A DNA stretch of 10,423 bases from an uncultured Oscillospiraceae bacterium (GTDB lineage: Bacteria > Bacillota > Clostridia > Oscillospirales > Oscillospiraceae). This document shows positions 1 to 5,508 of the stretch, in pieces; within the stretch, counting starts at the first letter, position 1, and the number at the start of each line of letters is the position of its first letter. A program made the position numbers and the translations under genes. The notes beneath the pieces were generated by a model. The model was not told where the DNA came from, searched no databases, and saw only the letters and a program-made list of their open reading frames with translations. The stretch spans positions 1-10,423 of the forward strand of contig CAKSWM010000031.1 of NCBI GenBank assembly GCA_934511545.1, in the 5' to 3' direction.

Positions 1-1
1 G

Positions 2-16
2 CTGGAGGTAGAATAA
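2..16 (+). CDS. possible 3' end of aspartate carbamoyltransferase catalytic subunit (pyrB), partial
   Basis: Frame 2 reads Leu-Glu-Val-Glu and then TAA at 14-16, which directly abuts the pyrI ATG at 17. The pyrI ribosome binding site (GGAGG) lies inside these codons. In bacteria with a zinc-binding regulatory chain, pyrB is nearly always immediately upstream of pyrI and often translationally coupled to it. Only four codons are visible, so the assignment rests on position and on the butt-joined stop/start, not on homology. Confidence 0.35.
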   Translation: MEVE

Positions 17-439
17 ATGAACATAGACTCGATCGTAAACGGCATCGTCATCGACCATATCGAGGCGGGCAAAAGCATGGAGCTTTACAGCATTCTGAAC
101 CTTGGCGAACTCGACTGCTCCGTTGCGATAATCAAGAACGCCGCAAGCCGCAAGATGGGCAAAAAGGACATCATAAAAATCGACGAGAACATCGATCTGG
201 ATCTGGATGTACTCGGTTATATCGATCCCAATATCACCGTAAACATCATCAGGGACGGAAAAAAGGTCGAAAAGCGCAACCCGGCTCTGCCGGAGCGCGT
301 GGTAAACGTCATAAAGTGCAAAAACCCAAGGTGCATAACCTCCGTTGAGACGAAGATAGACCACGTTTTCAAGCTCACCGACCGCGAATCGCGCACCTAT
401 CGCTGCATCTACTGCGAGGCCAAAGCCGAAAAGGAATAA
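17..439 (+). CDS. pyrI: aspartate carbamoyltransferase regulatory subunit
   Basis: This is the regulatory chain of aspartate transcarbamoylase, the cytoplasmic enzyme that commits carbamoyl phosphate and aspartate to pyrimidine synthesis. In the known family the chain has an N-terminal nucleotide-binding domain for allosteric effectors and a C-terminal zinc domain that holds the catalytic trimers together. The 140-residue product is close to the family's usual length (about 150). Four cysteines at 101, 106, 130 and 133 give the C-x4-C ... C-x2-C zinc site of PyrI, and the N-terminal half carries the family's ILNLG and KMGKKD-type segments. GGAGG at about 4-8 sets the ATG at 17. No further pyr gene follows on this strand: a strong terminator comes after the stop, so pyrI is the last gene of its transcript. 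The identification is secure; which effectors it answers to cannot be read from the sequence. Confidence 0.95.
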   Translation: MNIDSIVNGIVIDHIEAGKSMELYSILNLGELDCSVAIIKNAASRKMGKKDIIKIDENIDLDLDVLGYIDPNITVNIIRDGKKVEKRNPALPERVVNVIKCKNPRCITSVETKIDHVFKLTDRESRTYRCIYCEAKAEKE

Positions 440-445
440 AATAAT

Positions 446-493
446 ATCCCTCTGCAAGACCGGAAAAAATCTTGCAGAGGGATGCTTTTATTT
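446..493. terminator. bidirectional rho-independent terminator between pyrI and the NTF2-like operon
   Basis: A perfect 14 bp inverted repeat pairs 446-459 (ATCCCTCTGCAAGA) with 470-483 around a 10-base loop. On the plus strand it is followed by GCTTTTATTTAT, ending the pyr transcript. On the minus strand it is followed by ATTATTTTATT, just past the stop of the converging NTF2-like gene at 495. One hairpin therefore probably ends both convergent transcripts. The T-tracts are broken by other bases, so efficiency may differ between directions. Confidence 0.85.
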
Positions 494-494
494 A

Positions 495-1142
495 TCAGAA
501 CGTATCGTAGGGCAGCGGCAGGCGCGGCTCGTTTTCGGGATATACGGCGTTCTTTCCATACTCCCAGAACGGCTTTTCAAGAGAGCGGTCACAGGGCATG
601 TTCGGCGTCTCCTTCGGCCCGTCAAGCTCCTCGAGCGTGGGCAGGCCCCAACTCCGGTCCACCGGGGTCAGGAATATCGGATACAGCGTCATATGCCAGA
701 ATTTCCAGACGCCGTCCTCCTTTATGAAGTCGACCTCATATTTGCCCCAGCACCAGGTCCCCTTATCCTTTCCGGGTGCGGGCGCGGTCTCGTGTCCCGG
801 ACTTATGAAGGATGCCTTCGCGGTCATGCCGTCGGCGGCGACCTCGATGACCTCCGTATCCATGGCGTGCACCATCATGAGACCCTTGAGCATTTCCGCA
901 TCCTCCGGAATGCTGCGGTCTCCGTGCATATCGACATAGCAGCGCTTAACGCCTTCCCAGCCGTCGAATATGCCGAAGGGCATGACGAGAATGTCGTCCT
1001 CGCGCTTTGCCCAGAGCTCAACGTACTCAAGATTGCGGAACGCGGTGTGATAATAGCTGTATTTCCCCATAAGGTTGCGGCAGGCCTGCACAGCCTCCAG
1101 CCGTTCGGCTTCGTGCAGCAGCGCGGTCAGTTTTTCGGTCAT
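495..1142 (-). CDS. NTF2-like / SnoaL-like protein, paralog 1 (distal gene of the three-gene operon)
   Basis: A 215-residue cytoplasmic protein with no signal peptide or membrane segment. It looks like an NTF2-fold (SnoaL-like) protein of the kind that includes dehydratases, isomerases and polyketide cyclases; the substrate is unknown. Blocks shared with its two upstream paralogs are CRNLMGKYSYYHTAFR near 21-36, LWAKREDD near 43-50, HGDR at 73-76, MMVHAMDT near 89-96, the GHE of SPGHE near 114-118, KYEVDFI near 134-140, and a C-terminal YPENEP...PLPY near 201-212. Conserved histidines sit at 32, 73, 92 and 117. It is the shortest copy, lacking the insertion after GHE that the others have. Its ATG overlaps the stop of the upstream paralog by 4 nt (ATGA), implying translational coupling, and GAGGAGG stands 7 nt upstream. 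The fold is fairly sure from the motif layout; the catalytic role is inferred. Confidence 0.8.
   Translation of the reverse strand: MTEKLTALLHEAERLEAVQACRNLMGKYSYYHTAFRNLEYVELWAKREDDILVMPFGIFDGWEGVKRCYVDMHGDRSIPEDAEMLKGLMMVHAMDTEVIEVAADGMTAKASFISPGHETAPAPGKDKGTWCWGKYEVDFIKEDGVWKFWHMTLYPIFLTPVDRSWGLPTLEELDGPKETPNMPCDRSLEKPFWEYGKNAVYPENEPRLPLPYDTF
1033..1087. repeat. high-identity segment shared by the three NTF2-like genes, copy 1
   Basis: This 55-base stretch matches 1734-1788 at 52 of 55 positions by direct reading, with silent sites included. It lies inside the coding sequence and encodes the CRNLMGKYSYYHTAFRN block. Copies in the three genes begin at 1033, 1734 and 2484. It marks a shared origin of the genes rather than a mobile element. 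Confidence 0.8.
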
Positions 1143-1849
1143 TTTCCCGCCTCCTCAAAAGTCAGATTTGCCTCGGAATAGGTCCTGTACGGCAGCGGGG
1201 GCTCCGGCTCGTTTGCCGGATAGAGCTCCGTCGGCGAATAGGTCCACATGGACGCAGCCATCTCGGCCTCCCTGACAAAGCTGTAATCCTCGGGACTGGG
1301 CTGTTCGGCCTCGACCCAGCTCGTGCCGTATTCGGCCTTGAACATCGGGAAAAGCCGGAGCTTCCAGATGCGCCACTGCCCGTCGGCATCCAGGATAAAA
1401 TCGACCTGATACTTGCCCCAGCACCACTCGGCGTGGGCCTCTTCGCCCTTGCCGAAGTCCGTCGGACCGCCCTCGCGCGAGACATAGGTTTCATGTCCCT
1501 GGCTGAGCCAGCAGCCGCGCGCGGTCTTTGCGTCCTCCGCGACCTCGAGCACCTCGGTGTCCATCTCGTGCATCATGACCGCTCCGCCGAGCGTTGCATA
1601 TACCGCGGGATCGCTTCTGTCTCCGTGATCGCTCAGATAGCAGGCCTTAACTCCCTCAAAGCCGTGATACGATCCCCAGGGCATGACCAGCAGATCGTCG
1701 TCACGCTTCGCCCAGAGATCTATGTATTCATTGTTGCGGAACGCGGTGTGGTAATAGCTGTACTTGCCCATAAGGTTGCGGCAGGCCTCCGCGGCTTCAA
1801 GCCGGGCGAGCTTGTTTTCCAGTATCTCAAGCAGTTTTTCGTCTGTCAT
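1139..1849 (-). CDS. NTF2-like / SnoaL-like protein, paralog 2 (middle gene)
   Basis: A 236-residue paralog of the genes on both sides, probably an NTF2-fold small-molecule enzyme or binding protein of unknown substrate. It carries the shared blocks CRNLMGKYSYYHTAFR near 23-38, LWAKRDDD near 45-52, HGDR at 75-78, VMMHEMDTEV near 91-100, the GHE of SQGHE near 116-120 and a W-x-W-G-K-Y-Q-V-D-F segment near 142-151. It ends with YPANEPEPPLPY near 210-221 and a 15-residue tail. Between GHE and the WCWGKY block it has a Gly/Glu-rich insertion of about 20 residues that paralog 1 mostly lacks. The ATG at 1849 is preferred because AGGTGA ends 5 nt before it and because MTDEKL then matches the MTEKL start of paralog 1; the ATG at 1852 and the GTG at 1858 lie too close to the ribosome binding site. 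It is separated from the upstream gene by 12 nt and overlaps the downstream gene by 4 nt, so all three are probably one mRNA. Confidence 0.8.
   Translation of the reverse strand: MTDEKLLEILENKLARLEAAEACRNLMGKYSYYHTAFRNNEYIDLWAKRDDDLLVMPWGSYHGFEGVKACYLSDHGDRSDPAVYATLGGAVMMHEMDTEVLEVAEDAKTARGCWLSQGHETYVSREGGPTDFGKGEEAHAEWCWGKYQVDFILDADGQWRIWKLRLFPMFKAEYGTSWVEAEQPSPEDYSFVREAEMAASMWTYSPTELYPANEPEPPLPYRTYSEANLTFEEAGK
1734..1788. repeat. high-identity segment shared by the three NTF2-like genes, copy 2
   Basis: The middle copy differs from copy 1 at only three positions. Its last 35 bases (1754-1788) are identical to 2504-2538 in copy 3. It is embedded in the coding region of paralog 2, in the same codon frame as the other copies. 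Confidence 0.8.
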
Positions 1850-1861
1850 CATGCTCACCTC

Positions 1862-2593
1862 TCAAACATAGCGTTCCCACAGCGAAAGGTCCAGATCCTC
1901 GTAGTGCTCATAGGGCAGCGGAGGCTCCGGCTCGTTCGCGGGATAGACGGAATCCGGAGACCAGGACCAGTTCGGCTCCGGCAGCGGAGAATAGTTCTTG
2001 AACGGGAAGTCGGCGGCATCCATGTCCGGATGATCGATCCATGAGACATAAAAATCGGTTTTGTATATTGGCCAGAGACGCATTTTCCAGAACTTCCACT
2101 CGCCGTTTTCGTTGATAAAATCGACCTGGTACTTGCTCCACGCCCATTCCGTCGAGGGTTCGAGCATGTCGTCGGTTATGGGGTCGCCCTTTTTCCATCC
2201 CGGATTCTTTTCGGGGTTCGGAATAAAGCAACTTTCGTGTCCGGGGCTGATCCAGCAGCCGCGCGCGGTCTTGCAGTCTCCCGCGACCTCAACAACGGCG
2301 GTGTCCATCGCGTGCATCATCATGGCGCCCTTGAATATCGGACTGTTCTGCACCTCGGGATCGTTTCTGTCGCCATGGTCCTGTACATAGCAGGTAACGA
2401 CGCCCTGCTTTCCCTTGTAATATCCCCAGGGCATTACGAGAAGGTCATCCTCCCGGTCGGCCCAGAGTCCGACGTATTCCCTGTGGCGCATAGCGGTATG
2501 GAGATAGCTGTACTTGCCCATAAGGTTGCGGCAGGCCTGCGCGGCCGCCATGCGTTCGAAGCCCAGCTTCAGCTCCTCATAGCTTTTTGCCAT
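1862..2593 (-). CDS. NTF2-like / SnoaL-like protein, paralog 3 (first gene of the operon)
   Basis: The 243-residue lead gene of the three-paralog operon, likely an NTF2-fold enzyme or ligand-binding protein; substrate unknown. Shared blocks are CRNLMGKYSYLHTAMR near 21-36, LWADREDD near 43-50, VMPWG near 53-57, HGDR at 73-76, MMMHAMDT near 91-98, SPGHE near 116-120, KYQVDFI near 154-160 and YPANEPEPPLPY near 217-228. It is the most divergent copy in the N-terminal third (LHTAMRH where the others have YHTAFRN) and has the longest central insertion (about residues 121-148). The ATG at 2593 is chosen because AGGGAG stands 7 nt upstream and the protein then starts at the same point as its paralogs; the ATGs at 2614 and 2611 would lie upstream of the ribosome binding site. 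It is transcribed from the control region it shares with the divergent LysR pair. Confidence 0.8.
   Translation of the reverse strand: MAKSYEELKLGFERMAAAQACRNLMGKYSYLHTAMRHREYVGLWADREDDLLVMPWGYYKGKQGVVTCYVQDHGDRNDPEVQNSPIFKGAMMMHAMDTAVVEVAGDCKTARGCWISPGHESCFIPNPEKNPGWKKGDPITDDMLEPSTEWAWSKYQVDFINENGEWKFWKMRLWPIYKTDFYVSWIDHPDMDAADFPFKNYSPLPEPNWSWSPDSVYPANEPEPPLPYEHYEDLDLSLWERYV
2484..2538. repeat. segment shared by the three NTF2-like genes, copy 3 (half conserved)
   Basis: The last 35 bases are identical to copy 2. The first 20 bases differ at several positions and encode the divergent LHTAMRH version. The abrupt change from divergent to identical sequence within one block is what gene conversion or strong local constraint would give. 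Confidence 0.7.
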
Positions 2594-2612
2594 GTTCACA
2601 CTCCCTTTCATC

Positions 2613-2641
2613 ATTATACTGCTATTTTAAGGCATGGACAT
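2613..2641 (-). promoter_or_regulatory. probable promoter of the NTF2-like operon, weak -35
   Basis: On the minus strand a perfect TATAAT lies at 2618-2613. With a 17 nt spacer the -35 hexamer would be ATGTCC (2641-2636), a poor match to TTGACA, and there is no TGn extension before the -10. A start near 2606 leaves a leader of only about 13 nt, just enough to include the AGGGAG ribosome binding site. A good -10 with a poor -35 is typical of promoters that need an activator such as a LysR protein. Confidence 0.55.
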
Positions 2642-2644
2642 GCC
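2631..2644. promoter_or_regulatory. palindromic candidate operator GGCATG-GA-CATGCC
   Basis: A perfect 6 bp inverted repeat with a 2-base spacer lies directly over the -35 position of the NTF2-like operon promoter. That is where an activator or repressor of this promoter would bind. It does not match the T-N11-A core usual for LysR sites, so the binding protein is unproven. Confidence 0.45.
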
Positions 2645-2687
2645 CAAGTAAAGAAACAAAATTGCAGGGGTTCCACAACAAGCCGCG

Positions 2688-2716
2688 TTGCACATTGCTT
2701 TAAAATGTAGTATGAT
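2688..2716 (+). promoter_or_regulatory. sigma-A promoter of the lysR-lysR-dehydrogenase operon
   Basis: TTGCAC (2688-2693), a 17 nt spacer and TATGAT (2711-2716) form a good housekeeping promoter. Transcription would start near 2722-2724, about 37 nt before the lysR start codon. A loose repeat CAAC-N7-GTTG (2676-2690) runs into the -35, and a perfect GATGAT-CAT-ATCATC inverted repeat (2714-2728) covers the -10 and start site. Both are plausible autoregulation sites. Confidence 0.65.
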
Positions 2717-2759
2717 GATCATATCATCGGCTGATAAGGGCAGAAAGGGGGAAGCGCGG

Positions 2760-3614
2760 ATGAACGATCTTAATATTGCGTGTTTTCTCTCCGCCGTGCG
2801 GACGGGCAATCTTTCGGTCACGGCACGGGAGCTGTATATATCGCAGCAGGCCGTTAGCCGCAACATCCAGAAGCTGGAGGAAGAGCTTGGGTTCGAGCTT
2901 TTTCTGCGCCGGAACAACGCTTTTTCCCTGACCCATGCCGGAAAAGAGTATTTCCGCTGGCTGGCCGATTTCAACGAAAAGCTCCTTAACGCCGAACAGC
3001 TTTTCCGCGGGAAGAGACGCTCTGACGGGTCCGTGCTCTGCATCGGCTGCTGCTCCCGCAGCGGGCTTCCGTCCGGACTTGAGCGCGCAGTCGCGCTCTT
3101 TCGCCGCGAAAACCCCGGCCTGTGCATGGAGTTCCGCGAAGGCGGGGATGACGAGGTGAATTCGTTTCTCAAAAACGGGCTTATAGACGCCGCCATCGTC
3201 CCGGAAAACTGCCCCGTGCTTGCGCTGGACAGCATCGAGAGCACCCCGCTTATGACGCTCCCCGTGTATGCCGTCACCGCCGGAGAAGAGCTCTGCCGGT
3301 GCAGCGTCTGCCTTACGGACTCGCCGACGCTCGACACAGAGGAACTTGCGGACCTTGGCCTTGCAGCCGGCAGCATCGAGCGCTTTCCCAATCCCGTTTC
3401 CGTGTTTGCAACACTGCGGCGAGGCGGCTGCTTTACTGTCTCAACGGAGAACGCGGTGACGCGCTGCGGCGGTCCGCTGCGCTTTTTCCCGCTCGAAAAG
3501 CAGGCCGATATCCTCTTTGCGATGCCGAAAGGCAGCGAAAACCCGGCCGCGGGCGCGCTCCGCGATTTTCTGTGTGCGTACCTTACGTCCCGGACGGAAG
3601 GAAGTGAGCCTTAA
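2760..3614 (+). CDS. LysR-family transcriptional regulator, first of a tandem pair
   Basis: A 284-residue LysR-type regulator. The N-terminal winged helix-turn-helix (about residues 1-60) shows the family pattern: FLSAVRTGNLSVTARELYISQQAVSRNI, then KLEEELGFELFLR, then a LTHAGKEYF-type end. The rest is the ligand-sensing domain, slightly short for the family's usual 290-310 residues. The ATG at 2760 is preferred because AAAGGGGGA stands about 8 nt upstream and because MNDLNIACFL gives the normal LysR start; the in-frame start at 2688 would lie within the promoter. It is divergent from the NTF2-like operon, the classic arrangement in which a LysR protein controls its neighbour and itself. Its TAA shares one base with the ATG of the second LysR gene. 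The inducer cannot be told from sequence. Confidence 0.92.
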   Translation: MNDLNIACFLSAVRTGNLSVTARELYISQQAVSRNIQKLEEELGFELFLRRNNAFSLTHAGKEYFRWLADFNEKLLNAEQLFRGKRRSDGSVLCIGCCSRSGLPSGLERAVALFRRENPGLCMEFREGGDDEVNSFLKNGLIDAAIVPENCPVLALDSIESTPLMTLPVYAVTAGEELCRCSVCLTDSPTLDTEELADLGLAAGSIERFPNPVSVFATLRRGGCFTVSTENAVTRCGGPLRFFPLEKQADILFAMPKGSENPAAGALRDFLCAYLTSRTEGSEP

Positions 3615-4513
3615 TGACGGATACTCAGATCCTCTGTTTCCTGAAAACCGCAGACACACTGAGCTTTACGAAAGCCGCCGAGGAGCTGTTTCTGTCTCAG
3701 CAGGCCGTAAGCAAATATGTTTCCCAGCTTGAAAACGAACTGGGCGTCCGGCTCATGGATCGCGCCCCGGCCATATCGCTTACCGAAGCGGGAGAATACT
3801 ACAAAGCGCTGTTTTCCGGCTCCTTCGCGGAGCTCGAAGAAATTTATGACCGCATCCGCGCCTCCAACGACCGGGTTTCCCAGAGTTTTCGTCTCGGACT
3901 TTCCGAGTGGATAGACCCCTTTGGAAAGCTCGCCCCGGTACTTGAGGAGTTTTACCGCCGAAATCCCGGTACTCACTTCCGCATCGAGCACAACTCAAAC
4001 GACGCGATACTTTCCGGCCTGCTGGGCGGCTCTCTGGACGCTGCTCTGTTTTCCGAGGGGCAAAAGCCCAACCACCGCGATATTGACGCCGTGCCCGTTG
4101 CGTGGGAGGATGTCCGCATCCACGCCCCGCTCGAAGCTATCAGCCGCTTTAACGGACAAAACGGCTGGAAGCGCTGCTGGAACGAGCCTCTTTATATGAC
4201 CTCCGCCTGGGAGTGGAGTCCGCTCGAGAGCAAGCTCATAAGCGCGAGGGAGCGCGACGATCTCGGTCTCTCGCCGCGGAAGGTCGAGCTTCTGCCCAAC
4301 CTGGCTTCCCTGCTTGCCGAGATGCATATGGGCCGCGGCTGCGCCCTTTCGGACTCCAATTTCAGCGTTATCGCGCGCGTTCCGGGCCTTGGGAGCCACG
4401 CGCTCCCAATCAAAAGCCGGCTTATCTGCGCCCGCAGGCGGTTCGACGAGAACCCGCTTACCGATAAGCTGTGCTCATGCATTGCAGAAGCGTTTTCTTT
4501 CACTGAAAACTGA
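3614..4513 (+). CDS. LysR-family transcriptional regulator, second of a tandem pair
   Basis: A 299-residue LysR regulator related to the gene before it. The DNA-binding region has FLKTADTLSFTKAAEELFLSQQAVSKYV, then QLENELGVRLMDR and SLTEAGEYY; the SQQAVS recognition-helix core is identical in both proteins, so they may read similar sites. The C-terminal domains are clearly different, suggesting different ligands or a split of roles. The start codon overlaps the preceding stop by 1 nt (TAATG), with GGAAGGAAG about 10 nt upstream, so the two are probably translated together. It is followed after 26 nt by the D-2-hydroxyacid dehydrogenase gene. Confidence 0.92.
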   Translation: MTDTQILCFLKTADTLSFTKAAEELFLSQQAVSKYVSQLENELGVRLMDRAPAISLTEAGEYYKALFSGSFAELEEIYDRIRASNDRVSQSFRLGLSEWIDPFGKLAPVLEEFYRRNPGTHFRIEHNSNDAILSGLLGGSLDAALFSEGQKPNHRDIDAVPVAWEDVRIHAPLEAISRFNGQNGWKRCWNEPLYMTSAWEWSPLESKLISARERDDLGLSPRKVELLPNLASLLAEMHMGRGCALSDSNFSVIARVPGLGSHALPIKSRLICARRRFDENPLTDKLCSCIAEAFSFTEN

Positions 4514-4539
4514 CGATATTAAGCTATGAGGTGACAAAT

Positions 4540-5508
4540 ATGAGATACCCGAAAAAAATTGTCATGTCCTCTCCCCTGACTCCCGAGCAGATCAGCGAAG
4601 TCCGCGCCATAGCGCCGGACGCGGAGTGGTGCATCTATCCACAATATACCGCGGAGCCCGAGGCTCTCCGGGACGCTGACATCATACTCGGTAACGTGCC
4701 GCCCGAGATGCTGAAATTCTGCGAAAAGCTTGAATGGATGCAGATATGCTCCGCCGGAACGGACGGTTATATGGACGTCGTTCCCGAGGGCGTTATCGTG
4801 ACGAACGGCACCGGAGCCTATGGTTCCGCCATAAGCGAGCATGTGCTTGCAATGCTGCTGCTCCTCAAGCGCGATATGCTGAACTATCACTGCGATACGC
4901 TCGCCTGCCGGTGGGCGCCCCTGAGCATTGCGGAGACAGTTGACGGCTCGACCGTCCTCATCCTCGGTCTGGGTGATCTGGGCGGGAATACGGCCCGCCG
5001 GCTCAAGGCGCTGGGCGCCTATGTCATCGGGCTGCGCCGCAGCAACATGAACAAACCCGAATACTGCGACGAGCTTTATCCGACGGAGATGCTCGATGAG
5101 CTTCTTCCCCGCGCGGACGCCGTCATAATGTGCCTTCCGAACAACCGGGAAACCGCGAACATAATGGATGAGCGCCGTCTTTTCCTTATGAAAAGGGGCT
5201 CTGTTCTCATAAACGTCGGACGGGGCACAGCCATCGATCAGAATGCTCTTGTCCGCGCTCTCAACTGCGGCCATCTGCGCGGCGCGGGCCTTGACGTTGC
5301 CGTTCCCGAACCCCTGCCGGAGGACGCTCCGCTGTGGAAAGCGCGCAATATTCTGATAACTCCGCATGTCTCCGGCGGCTGGCGTACCCCCTCCGTTGTC
5401 AGCAGGGTCAGGGACATTCTCGTCCGGAACCTTCGGGCATATATAAACGGCGAGCCGCTGATAAACATCGTTGACCGCAGTACCGGTTACAGGAATTCCG
5501 ACAAATGA
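4540..5508 (+). CDS. D-2-hydroxyacid dehydrogenase (NAD-dependent)
   Basis: A 322-residue cytoplasmic oxidoreductase of the D-isomer-specific 2-hydroxyacid dehydrogenase family, which interconverts 2-keto acids and D-2-hydroxy acids with NAD(P)H. The nucleotide-binding loop is G143-L-G145-D-L-G148 inside a Rossmann fold (VLILGLGDLGG). The catalytic triad is visible as Arg228 in NVGRGTAID, Glu257 in VPEPLPEDAPLW and His276 in ITPHVSGG, with normal spacing. The family covers glycerate, phosphoglycerate, lactate and hydroxyisocaproate enzymes, and sequence alone does not settle the substrate. The ATG at 4540 is chosen because GAGGTGA (4528-4534) ends 5 nt upstream; the in-frame GTG at 4531 lies inside that site. 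The stop overlaps the next start by 4 nt (ATGA). Being just behind two LysR genes, it may belong to the same metabolic cassette as the divergent NTF2-like operon. Confidence 0.9.
   Translation: MRYPKKIVMSSPLTPEQISEVRAIAPDAEWCIYPQYTAEPEALRDADIILGNVPPEMLKFCEKLEWMQICSAGTDGYMDVVPEGVIVTNGTGAYGSAISEHVLAMLLLLKRDMLNYHCDTLACRWAPLSIAETVDGSTVLILGLGDLGGNTARRLKALGAYVIGLRRSNMNKPEYCDELYPTEMLDELLPRADAVIMCLPNNRETANIMDERRLFLMKRGSVLINVGRGTAIDQNALVRALNCGHLRGAGLDVAVPEPLPEDAPLWKARNILITPHVSGGWRTPSVVSRVRDILVRNLRAYINGEPLINIVDRSTGYRNSDK

Noticed and set aside
1033..2538. Repeated block as a mobile element or CRISPR-like array
   Set aside because: The copies are in the same frame of three homologous genes and about 700-750 bp apart, as expected from gene duplication.
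2594..2614. Upstream ATGs extending NTF2-like paralog 3 by seven residues
   Set aside because: The AGGGAG ribosome binding site lies within this extension, and the paralogs begin at the position matching 2593.
2627..3391. Minus-strand open frame (254 codons) opposite the first LysR gene
   Set aside because: Ser/Arg-rich low-complexity translation and overlap with a clear LysR gene and its promoter region.
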